NCBI GenBank assembly: GCA_036005125.1
Contig: DASYQV010000120.1
Location: forward strand, 1 to 5,521
DNA length: 5,521 nucleotides
Source of the DNA: DASYQV01 sp036005125
GTDB lineage: Bacteria; Acidobacteriota; Vicinamibacteria; Vicinamibacterales; UBA2999
Direction of reading: 5' to 3'
The translations under genes were made by a program, and so were the position numbers. The notes beneath the pieces are model-generated. The model searched no databases and was not told the DNA's origin. It saw only the letters and a list, made by a program, of their open reading frames with translations. Below are positions 1-5,389 of the stretch, piece after piece (position 1 is the first letter of the stretch; each line of letters opens with the position of its first letter).

Positions 1-1
1 G

Positions 2-520
2 ATGGAGCTCGGTGCGGTGATCGGCGGCAACGCGCTGGATCCCGAGATCTATCGGAATCAGGGTCCGACGCTCAAGGTCGACGGCGAAAAGCGTCGAAGC
101 GCGAAAGTGGGCCAGGCGGTGACGCTGGTGGCGTGGGCCGCCGACGACGGCATCCCGAAGCGGCGGGGCGCGCGCAAACTTCCAGGTCCAGGTGGGGACG
201 CGAAATACAGCCCTCCGAACCAGGCCATTCTCACGAACCCGACGGGTCTGCGGCTGTCCTGGTTCGTCTACCGCGGTGCCGGCAAGGTGACGTTCAGTCC
301 CGAGCAAACGAAGGTGTGGCAGGACACGCGCCCCGACGCGAACTCCCCCTGGGCGCCGTTCTGGTCCCCTCCGCCGGTGCCTTCAGAGGGAAAATGGGTG
401 GTTCAGGCGTCGTTCGATGAGCCGGGCGAGTACGTCGTCCGGTGTCTCGCGAGCGACGGGGCTCTGCTGGCCTATGAAGATCTGACGTTCAGCGTGATCG
501 GACGTGAGAACCGAAAGTGA
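2..520 (+). CDS. C-terminal part of a protein of unknown function with an Ig/PKD-like end (5' truncated)
   Basis: The reading frame is open from the window edge, so the true start is probably upstream and the Met at position 2 may be internal. The 172 visible residues match no named enzyme I recognise. They look like the end of a secreted beta-sandwich protein. Residues 36-50 (KVGQAVTLVAWAADDG) resemble the first strands of an Ig/PKD-type fold. Residues 82-100 carry RLSWFVYRGAGKVTF, a Pro/Trp-rich stretch follows at 117-132, and residues 138-152 (SFDEPGEYVVRCLASDG) resemble the late PKD strands. There is one Cys, at 148. From memory, similar C-termini with a WFVYRGAGKVTF-like segment occur in hypothetical proteins of Acidobacteriota. 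The stop lies 8 bases before the start of the next gene, which suggests one transcript. It could be a carbohydrate- or protein-binding module of a longer protein. The function is unknown. Confidence 0.72.
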   Translation: MELGAVIGGNALDPEIYRNQGPTLKVDGEKRRSAKVGQAVTLVAWAADDGIPKRRGARKLPGPGGDAKYSPPNQAILTNPTGLRLSWFVYRGAGKVTFSPEQTKVWQDTRPDANSPWAPFWSPPPVPSEGKWVVQASFDEPGEYVVRCLASDGALLAYEDLTFSVIGRENRK

Positions 521-523
521 GGG
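518..523 (+). promoter_or_regulatory. Ribosome binding site that decides the start of the 529 gene
   Basis: TGAGGG lies 5 bases before ATG 529 and overlaps the stop codon of the preceding gene. It supports ATG 529 over an in-frame GTG at 517, which would sit inside this site and has no purine-rich sequence at proper distance. The overlap with the upstream stop suggests translational coupling between the two genes. Confidence 0.55.
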
Positions 524-528
524 CGCAC

Positions 529-1521
529 ATGACAGGTCGATTACCGGCTGCGTTGCTGATGCTCATCGCCGTCGTCGTGTTGTCGCAGGTCCCTGCGACG
601 GGACAGGCTCCAGGGTCGACGTCGAAGACGCGGGCGTCGTCCTGGACGCAGCCGCTGACGCCGTGGGGCCACCCGGATCTCCAGGGGATCTGGAACAACG
701 TGACCGCGACACCACTGGAGCGGTCCAAGGAGCTGAGCGAGAAGGCGCAGCTGAGCAATGAGGAGGCCGCCGATTTCGAACAGCGGAGCGCCAAACGGCG
801 GGCGGAGGCCGAAGCGAGACCGCACACCGGCTATGCCGCAAGCATCTGGTTCGAAACCAGCTACTCGCTCTCGGGGAACCGCACGTCGCTGCTCGTCGAT
901 CCGGCCGACGGTCGCCTGCCTGCGCTCACCGAGAAGGCGAAGAAGGAAGCTGACCAGATCGCCGCGGCGAGAAAGACGAACCCTGCCGATAGCTGGGAGG
1001 ATCGTGGTCCCTACGAGCGCTGCATCACACGCGCTCTGCCTGGCGCGATGATGCCGGGGTTCTACAACCACAACTATCAAATCCTCCAGACGCCGGGCTA
1101 TGTGGCGATCGTCGTCGAGATGATTCACGACGCGCGGATCGTCCCGCTGGACGGGCGTCCGTATGTGGGCGCCGGCATCAAGCAGTGGCTGGGCGACTCG
1201 CGTGGTCGGTGGGAGGGCAATACGCTCGTCATCGAGACGAAGGGTCTGCGCGGGGTCAACCTGAGAAACGTGGGGGTCTTCGGCACCAGCGAGCAGGGGC
1301 GTGTCATCGAACGGTTCACGCGTCTCGGCCCCGATGTCATGGATTATCGAATCACCGTCGACGATCCGGCGACCTTCACGCGGTCGTGGACGGCGTCGCT
1401 CCCGATGTCGAAGGTCGAGGGGCCGCTATACGAGTACGCGTGTCACGAGGGCAATTACGGTCTGCCGAATATCCTGGCGGGACATCGCCAGGAGGAGAGG
1501 GAAGCCGCGCAGAAGCGTTAG
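529..1521 (+). CDS. Secreted protein of unknown function, LQGIW/YEYACHEGNY family
   Basis: This protein has 330 residues. Residues 1-26 form a Sec-type signal peptide: Arg at position 4, a hydrophobic core LLMLIAVVVL, and likely cleavage near ATGQA. The mature protein should therefore be periplasmic or outside the cell. Recognisable blocks are PWGHPDLQGIWNN (45-57), RTSLLVDPADGRLPALT (118-134), a Cys-containing stretch ERCITRALPG (163-172), HNYQILQTPGYVAIV (181-195), EMIHDARIVPLDGRP (197-211), QWLGDSRGRWEGNTLV (219-234) and EYACHEGNYGLPNILAG (302-318). I recall this block order from a large paralogous family, usually labelled hypothetical, in Acidobacteriota and some Proteobacteria. No catalytic role is established. 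The two mature-region cysteines, C165 and C305, could form a disulfide. The middle part (about 64-100) is rich in Glu, Lys and Ala and probably helical. It follows the upstream gene by 8 bases and is convergent with the PQQ dehydrogenase gene. Start and frame are secure; the function is unknown. Confidence 0.88.
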   Translation: MTGRLPAALLMLIAVVVLSQVPATGQAPGSTSKTRASSWTQPLTPWGHPDLQGIWNNVTATPLERSKELSEKAQLSNEEAADFEQRSAKRRAEAEARPHTGYAASIWFETSYSLSGNRTSLLVDPADGRLPALTEKAKKEADQIAAARKTNPADSWEDRGPYERCITRALPGAMMPGFYNHNYQILQTPGYVAIVVEMIHDARIVPLDGRPYVGAGIKQWLGDSRGRWEGNTLVIETKGLRGVNLRNVGVFGTSEQGRVIERFTRLGPDVMDYRITVDDPATFTRSWTASLPMSKVEGPLYEYACHEGNYGLPNILAGHRQEEREAAQKR

Positions 1522-1523
1522 CC

Positions 1524-1551
1524 GGCTTCGGGCTCCAGGCTTCGGGCTACG
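1524..1551 (+). repeat. Four tandem 7-bp units, consensus GGCTNCR
   Basis: Immediately after the stop codon at 1521 there are four head-to-tail heptamers: GGCTTCG, GGCTCCA, GGCTTCG, GGCTACG. The first four bases are constant. This resembles the short tandem heptamer repeats described in some cyanobacteria, but no mobility or function is shown here. A second, unrelated heptamer tract follows the last gene of the window. Confidence 0.75.
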
Positions 1552-1598
1552 GAGTTGCCGTAGGCCGCATCTTTAGATGCGGCCCCGCCCGGCCTACG
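1547..1598. repeat. REP-like compound palindrome in a convergent intergenic region
   Basis: Three inverted repeats are nested or overlapping. CTACGG (1547-1552) pairs with CCGTAG (1558-1563). GGCCGCATC (1563-1571) pairs perfectly with GATGCGGCC (1576-1584) around the loop TTTA. CGTAGGCC (1559-1566) pairs with GGCCTACG (1591-1598) as an alternative outer stem. A strong stem closed by a small TTTA loop, placed between convergent genes, is typical of dispersed intergenic palindromes of the REP/BIME kind. It could also help end transcription of the 529-1521 gene. Copy number in the genome cannot be judged from this window. Confidence 0.6.
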
Positions 1599-1608
1599 AA
1601 TCGACAGC

Positions 1609-1638
1609 CGCCCGGTCCGCATTTCAGCGGACCGGGCG
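1609..1638. terminator. Perfect 12-bp hairpin, candidate bidirectional terminator
   Basis: The arm 1609-1620 is the exact reverse complement of 1627-1638, with a 6-base loop ATTTCA. The hairpin is 23 bases past the stop of the minus-strand PQQ dehydrogenase gene and 87 bases past the stop of the plus-strand gene, as expected between convergent genes. Neither side has a clear run of T, so it is not a textbook intrinsic terminator. It may instead act as a 3'-end stabiliser or be a second dispersed palindrome. Confidence 0.5.
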
Positions 1639-1661
1639 CCATCAAGAACCTCTTCGTCGCG

Positions 1662-3731
1662 TCAGCGCGTCGAACCGGCGCCGTCGATGGCAAACACCAT
1701 GACGACGGGGCTGCCGCTGTGCTCCTGTGCCCACATCCTCGACCGAAGTCCGGACGCGACGGCGATGTACTGCCGCCCGCTCACCTCGTAGGTCACGATC
1801 CCGCCACCGATCGGCCCGCCGGTGTTGAAGCGATACGCGACGTCACCGTTCTTGGCGTCCAACGCCAGGAAGTCGCCCGTCAGCTCGCCCGCCAGAATCA
1901 ATCCGCCCGCCGTCGCCGTCACCGCGCCGACGATTGGACGGGGCGACCGATACTTCCATCGCACGCTCCCGGTGGCGGCATCGACGGCCGTGATCCAACC
2001 CTGTGACTCCTTGTCACTGACGTTGCGACCGCCCAGGAAAATCTGACCGGGAACGAAACGGATGTCCGTGTCCACGTAGAACGTCGAGCACCAGTCCACG
2101 GCCCCCACGACGATCAGATTGAGCCCCGGATGGTATGTCGGCCCGTTCCATTCCACACCGCCGACGAGGCCCGGGCAGGCATGCGTGCCGGATGACGTCA
2201 CCGGTGCGGTGGTGTTTTCAATCGTCGTCACCGGCGTTTCGAACACACGCGCGTGCGAGTCCCGGTCCAGTACTCTCAGGATGCCGTCCTTGCCGACAGT
2301 ACTGATCAGCCTTCGTTCGCGATCGCCGATCCTGGTGGAATAGATCGGGCTGGCGTGGGTCAGGTCCCAATCGTGATTGTCCGCCGGCACGAGCTGCTCG
2401 TACCACGCAAGCTTCCCCGTACGCACGTTCAGCGCGAGCACCGAGTTCGTGTAGAGATTCGATCCTCCTCGCGCCTCGGCAGGGAAGTCGGGAGCGGGAT
2501 TGCCGGTCGAGACGTAGATCATTCCTCGCTCGGGATCGAGCGTGGGTGCCGTCCACACGCCCCCGCCGCCAACGGGGAATCCCTTCGGCTGGCTCCACGT
2601 GTCGAAGCCCGGTTCGCCCTTGCCGGGAATGATGTTGAAACGCCACACCCTCTCGCCGCTCGTGAGACTGAACGCTCCGACCCATCCCTTGATGGCGTAC
2701 TCGCTGACGGCCGGACCGATGATGACCATGCTCTCGAACAGGAGCGGCGCCATCGTGAAGGTTTCACCCTGCGCTGTATCCGCGGCGAGCCGGGCCCACA
2801 GGAGGGTGCCGTCCTCGGCATCGAGCGCTATCAGGTACCCGTCCGACGTCGCGCGCACGACGCGCCCGTCCTTCACCGCCACGCCGCGGTTGTTGCCGAA
2901 GAGCTCGCGTCCACGTGGCGTCCAGACGTAACGCCATTTCGGCCGGCACGTCGCCGCATCGAGCGCGATCGTGGCGCTGACGCTCGTCACGTACATCGTC
3001 CCGCGGTGGACGATCGGTCCTGTCTGGAAATTACCAGTCTCACCGACCTGATAGGCACACGCGACGCGCAACTGCGAGACGTTCGCCGCCGTGATCTGGG
3101 AGAGCGGCGAGTAACGCGTGCCGGAATAATCGTGCGTGTGGGTCAACCAGTCGCGGCCGCGGTCGACCGCGGCGAGCAGGTCTTCCTGCGTCGGCCCCGT
3201 CGCACGAGGCGTGACGCCACGGCTTCCTGCAATGAATGCAGGAGGCGGGGCTTTCTTCTCGTCCGCCGCCCCCGTCGGACGCGTCAGGCGGATGGCCGAC
3301 AGAGCGGTCGGGTCGGCGGGGAGCTCGCGGTTGCTGGCGGCGTAACCGTTCCGCGCGAGCATGTACGCGAGGACGGAGACGTACTCAGACGGCGTCAGCG
3401 TGCCCGCCTCGTTCTTGGGCATGGTCGAGCGGATGATGAAAAAGAGGTCGTCAACGGAACGACCGGGGGCGGTCCACGTCTCGAGGAAGCCGGGGCCCAC
3501 GAGCGGTGGCGCCGCGCCATCGTTCAGCCGCGTGCCGTGACAGCTGGCGCACTTCTGCGTGTAGACACGACCACCGGCCGTCACCTGGGCCTGCGTGAAC
3601 TGCACGCCGGATGCGGGCGCCTGTCCCTGGAGAACTGGCGAGACCGCTGCAATCAGCAGGAGACCGGACAGCCAGGCGCGTCGCGAGAACCGCGCCGGAT
3701 ACCTTGCCGTCGACGGGTTGAGTCGTGGCAT
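1662..3731 (-). CDS. Quinohaemoprotein dehydrogenase: N-terminal cytochrome c plus PQQ beta-propeller
   Basis: This 689-residue exported protein should oxidise an alcohol or similar substrate in the periplasm with PQQ and pass electrons to its own haem c. Residues 1-39 hold an export signal: SRRAWL, then a hydrophobic LSGLLLIAAV. The haem site is CASCH at 61-65, with a likely distal Met at 104 (STMPKNEAG). A linker (about 135-190) leads to the propeller. By alignment to methanol and ethanol dehydrogenases, PQQ/metal residues are E344 (VSEYAIKGW), stacking W393 (GVWTAP), N411 (STGNPAPD), catalytic D456 (HDWD) and K481 (GKDGILRVLDR). Blade repeats such as GYLIALDAEDGTLLW are plain. The vicinal Cys-Cys of classic enzymes is absent; ELFGNNRGVA stands there. 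Two residues after the catalytic Asp is Thr458, not the Asp of lanthanide enzymes, so calcium is more likely. ATG 3731 is chosen because AAGGAG lies 6 bases upstream. The substrate is unknown. Confidence 0.93.
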   Translation of the reverse strand: MPRLNPSTARYPARFSRRAWLSGLLLIAAVSPVLQGQAPASGVQFTQAQVTAGGRVYTQKCASCHGTRLNDGAAPPLVGPGFLETWTAPGRSVDDLFFIIRSTMPKNEAGTLTPSEYVSVLAYMLARNGYAASNRELPADPTALSAIRLTRPTGAADEKKAPPPAFIAGSRGVTPRATGPTQEDLLAAVDRGRDWLTHTHDYSGTRYSPLSQITAANVSQLRVACAYQVGETGNFQTGPIVHRGTMYVTSVSATIALDAATCRPKWRYVWTPRGRELFGNNRGVAVKDGRVVRATSDGYLIALDAEDGTLLWARLAADTAQGETFTMAPLLFESMVIIGPAVSEYAIKGWVGAFSLTSGERVWRFNIIPGKGEPGFDTWSQPKGFPVGGGGVWTAPTLDPERGMIYVSTGNPAPDFPAEARGGSNLYTNSVLALNVRTGKLAWYEQLVPADNHDWDLTHASPIYSTRIGDRERRLISTVGKDGILRVLDRDSHARVFETPVTTIENTTAPVTSSGTHACPGLVGGVEWNGPTYHPGLNLIVVGAVDWCSTFYVDTDIRFVPGQIFLGGRNVSDKESQGWITAVDAATGSVRWKYRSPRPIVGAVTATAGGLILAGELTGDFLALDAKNGDVAYRFNTGGPIGGGIVTYEVSGRQYIAVASGLRSRMWAQEHSGSPVVMVFAIDGAGSTR

Positions 3732-3737
3732 GTGAGG

Positions 3738-3743
3738 CTCCTT
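3738..3743 (-). promoter_or_regulatory. Ribosome binding site of the PQQ dehydrogenase gene
   Basis: On the minus strand AAGGAG sits 6 bases before the ATG at 3731. It decides the start: in-frame upstream alternatives (ATG at 3749, TTG at 3755) would place this strong site inside the coding region and would add residues ahead of the export signal. Confidence 0.75.
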
Positions 3744-3773
3744 CGCCATGCGCAATCCGATACGGCCGCTGCA

Positions 3774-3801
3774 TCCCGCCGCGCAGATGTGCGTGGCGGG
3801 A
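3774..3801. promoter_or_regulatory. Imperfect 11-bp inverted repeat in the leader of the PQQ dehydrogenase gene
   Basis: TCCCGCCGCGC (3774-3784) faces GCGTGGCGGGA (3791-3801) across a 6-base centre, with one mismatched position in eleven (G-T on the plus strand, A-C in the minus-strand transcript). It lies about 43 bases before the ATG at 3731, downstream of the predicted transcription start. It could be an RNA hairpin affecting expression or a repressor operator. The function is not shown. Confidence 0.4.
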
Positions 3802-3850
3802 CCGCGCGTCCATCCCGGCCTTCCGGCCGCCGCGCTGGCAATCGGCGCTG

Positions 3851-3879
3851 ATTATCGGCTCGTCGTCTTCAGCGGTCAA
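3851..3879 (-). promoter_or_regulatory. Sigma70-like promoter for the PQQ dehydrogenase gene
   Basis: On the minus strand TTGACC (3879-3874, five of six bases of the -35 consensus) is followed after 17 bases by GATAAT (3856-3851, five of six of the -10 consensus). A start of transcription near 3844 would give a leader of about 113 bases. Spacing and match are good, but this is pattern matching only. Confidence 0.5.
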
Positions 3880-3929
3880 CGTGCGGTGCTCTCGGATGAC
3901 CGGTTCGGAGACTTGCGCGCCGGGGGCGA

Positions 3930-3950
3930 CTGCCCGGATATCAAGGGCAG
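3930..3950. promoter_or_regulatory. Candidate operator: 6-9-6 dyad between the divergent promoters
   Basis: CTGCCC (3930-3935) and GGGCAG (3945-3950) form a perfect inverted repeat with a 9-base spacer. The dyad ends 20 bases before the -35 box of the plus promoter and lies about 50 bases from the -35 box of the minus promoter. That position suits a regulator serving both genes. Short GC-rich dyads are common by chance, so confidence is low. Confidence 0.25.
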
Positions 3951-3970
3951 AGCCTTTGACTGATTGTCGC

Positions 3971-3998
3971 TTGACACGCGCCGGGCCGAGGCTATGCT
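3971..3998 (+). promoter_or_regulatory. Sigma70-like promoter for the haem-copper monooxygenase-like gene
   Basis: A perfect -35 hexamer TTGACA (3971-3976) is followed after 16 bases by TATGCT (3993-3998), which matches four of six -10 bases including the key TA and final T. Transcription would begin near 4005, giving a leader of about 70 bases before ATG 4076. Confidence 0.55.
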
Positions 3999-4005
3999 TG
4001 CTGAT

Positions 4006-4029
4006 GGCGAGGTGGGTGACCAGCTCGCC
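4006..4029 (+). promoter_or_regulatory. 5'-terminal stem-loop with a GNRA tetraloop in the mRNA leader
   Basis: GGCGAG (4006-4011) pairs with CTCGCC (4024-4029). After one G-G mismatch, TGG (4013-4015) pairs with CCA (4020-4022), closed by the loop GTGA, which fits the stable GNRA class. The structure would begin at or next to the predicted transcription start. A hairpin at the very 5' end is known to protect some bacterial mRNAs from decay; that role here is inference. Confidence 0.4.
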
Positions 4030-4063
4030 GATGGACCGACGCGGGTACGGCGGATATTCAAAC

Positions 4064-4069
4064 GAGAGG
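4064..4069 (+). promoter_or_regulatory. Ribosome binding site of the haem-copper protein gene
   Basis: GAGAGG is placed 6 bases before ATG 4076. It supports this start over an open extension of the same frame back to 3725, whose extra residues are Arg-rich, precede the signal peptide and overlap the promoter region. Confidence 0.6.
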
Positions 4070-4075
4070 TATTTC

Positions 4076-5389
4076 ATGAACCGCACAGCGAGGATGCCGG
4101 TCATCGTCACGACATTCGGTGCGTTGTTCTTCACCGCTGTATCTGCGCGGGCAGCCAGCGACAAGGTGACGTACTACGAGCACGTCGCGCCGATCCTGCA
4201 GGCGAACTGCGTTTCGTGTCATCAGCCCGCGGGCAGCAACATCGGCAGCCTCGTCGCACCGATGTCCTTGATGACCTACGAGGAGACGCGGCCCTGGGCG
4301 CGCGCCATCGCGCGCAAAGTGCGCGCGCGCGAGATGCCGCCGTGGTTTGCCGACGCGCCGAAGGGCGTGTTCCTGAACGAGCGCGGTCTCACCGAGAAAG
4401 AGATTCAGACCATCGTGGCCTGGGTCGATGCCGGCGCGCCGGGCGGCGACAGGTCCAAGGCGCCGCCGTCAGCGCGGCTCGCCGAGGCGCAAAGCGGCGG
4501 CTACTCGCTCGGCACGCCGGATTTGATTGTCAAGATGCCGCCGTACTTCGTGACCGACGAGGCCCAGGATGTTCAGGGACTCTTCCAGGTGAAACTCACC
4601 GACGAGATGCTGCCGAACGACGTGACCGTCCGCGCGTGGGAGTTCCGCGCGGGCACTTACCTGGCGGGACGGGACACGGTTCATCACATGTGCGGTGGCG
4701 TGTCAGAACCCGATCAGGCGCCCGCCGACGCCGTGGACGCGGGAGAGGGCGCGGCGAACCTGGCGTTGGGCTGCATCGCCGGCGGGGCGGAGCCGCACGA
4801 ACTGCCCAACGGATTCGGCAGGGAACTGAAGAAGGGCTCGACGCTCATCTTCAACATGCATTATTACAAGCAGCCAGGTGCCGGCACGGGGTACTGGAAC
4901 CAGGCCGAGATCGGCTTGTACTTTGCCAAAGGTCCGATCAAACACAAGGTGCGGACCAAAGCCATCGGCACGTTCGGGTTCGAGATCCCTCCCGGCAAGA
5001 AGAACCATCGCGTGGGCGCCGCGGAAACGCTCGACAAGGACACATTCATCCTTGCCTACTGGCCGCACGCGCACCTGCGCGCGACCGCCGCCCGCTACGT
5101 GGCCACGTATCCCGACGGGCGCACGGAGCTCCTGCTCGACGTGCCGCGCTACGACCAGACGTGGCAGGTCACGTACAAGCTTCGCGAGCCCAAACTGCTG
5201 CCGAAGGGAACACGTATCGACGTCGAGATGCTGTTCGACAACTCGGCCGAGCGGGGCGCGAAGCGCCAGTTCAATCCAAACATCGGCATTCAGTTCGGAC
5301 CGCGCACGCAGGATGAGATGATGTTGGGCTTCCTGAGCTACGCGGAGCGCGACACCGAGATCACGACGTCCGGTCAGCAGCAGAACTGA
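4076..5389 (+). CDS. Exported cytochrome c fused to a PHM-like type II copper monooxygenase domain
   Basis: This protein has 437 residues. Residues 1-26 are a Sec signal (VIVTTFGALFFTAV, cleavage after ARA). A class I-like haem domain follows, with CVSCH at 45-49, a likely distal Met87 in REMPPWFAD, and an ending near IVAWVDAGAPGG (113-124). From about 148 on, the protein resembles the two-domain copper core of peptidylglycine hydroxylating monooxygenase (PHM). The first copper site would use H203 and H204 (TVHHM) and H262 (NMHYY). The second would use H331 and H333 (PHAHLR) and M415 (QDEMM). Ligand spacing follows PHM closely (58, 69 and 82 residues here; 64, 70 and 70 in PHM). Such proteins would use O2 to hydroxylate a C-H bond; here the fused haem could supply the electrons. 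PHM's carboxylate-binding Arg, Asn and Tyr are replaced by W329, L417 and F419, so a peptide substrate is unlikely. It is divergent from the PQQ dehydrogenase gene. The fold is fairly sure; activity and substrate are inference. Confidence 0.88.
   Translation: MNRTARMPVIVTTFGALFFTAVSARAASDKVTYYEHVAPILQANCVSCHQPAGSNIGSLVAPMSLMTYEETRPWARAIARKVRAREMPPWFADAPKGVFLNERGLTEKEIQTIVAWVDAGAPGGDRSKAPPSARLAEAQSGGYSLGTPDLIVKMPPYFVTDEAQDVQGLFQVKLTDEMLPNDVTVRAWEFRAGTYLAGRDTVHHMCGGVSEPDQAPADAVDAGEGAANLALGCIAGGAEPHELPNGFGRELKKGSTLIFNMHYYKQPGAGTGYWNQAEIGLYFAKGPIKHKVRTKAIGTFGFEIPPGKKNHRVGAAETLDKDTFILAYWPHAHLRATAARYVATYPDGRTELLLDVPRYDQTWQVTYKLREPKLLPKGTRIDVEMLFDNSAERGAKRQFNPNIGIQFGPRTQDEMMLGFLSYAERDTEITTSGQQQN

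Larger units (their letters stand above)
3732..4075. other. Divergent intergenic regulatory region (344 bp, no gene)
   Basis: This stretch separates the start codons of two divergently transcribed genes for exported redox proteins. I see no convincing gene in it. The open frames crossing it lack a ribosome binding site and have Arg/Pro/Ala-rich translations typical of GC-rich non-coding DNA. It holds one promoter-like signal in each direction, a dyad between the two -35 boxes, and a potential hairpin in each 5' leader. These are listed separately. Confidence 0.7.

Noticed and set aside
517..528. GTG start at 517 overlapping the preceding stop
   Set aside because: The GTG lies inside the ribosome binding site used by ATG 529, and the four added residues do not improve the signal peptide.
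541..1128. Minus-strand open frame opposite the 529-1521 gene
   Set aside because: It is an Arg-rich shadow frame with no start signal; the plus frame has a clear signal peptide and conserved-looking blocks.
1185..2006. Plus-strand open frame running through the convergent intergenic region
   Set aside because: It overlaps two better genes and reads through the palindromes; the translation shows no domain.
2253..3851. Long plus-strand open frame (532 codons) opposite the PQQ dehydrogenase gene
   Set aside because: It is antisense to a confidently identified gene, its translation is very rich in Arg with no motif, and it has no ribosome binding site. Long antisense frames are expected in GC-rich DNA.
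3748..3963. Possible small protein of 71 residues in the divergent region
   Set aside because: It has no ribosome binding site, covers promoter and dyad signals, and its composition is non-specific.
3725..4075. In-frame upstream extension of the haem-copper protein
   Set aside because: It would place 117 Arg-rich residues before a clear signal peptide and run through a strong promoter; ATG 4076 has its own ribosome binding site.
3451..4164. Minus-strand open frame spanning the divergent region
   Set aside because: It overlaps the starts of both real genes and lacks motifs. It is a shadow of GC-rich DNA.
4319..4331. Alternating GC run with Z-DNA or slippage potential
   Set aside because: It is short, lies within coding sequence and is explained by Val-Arg-Ala-Arg codons in a GC-rich gene.
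3964..5316. Plus-strand open frame (450 codons) overlapping the haem-copper gene in another frame
   Set aside because: The translation is Arg/Ala/Gly-rich and featureless. The other frame carries the haem, copper and signal peptide motifs.
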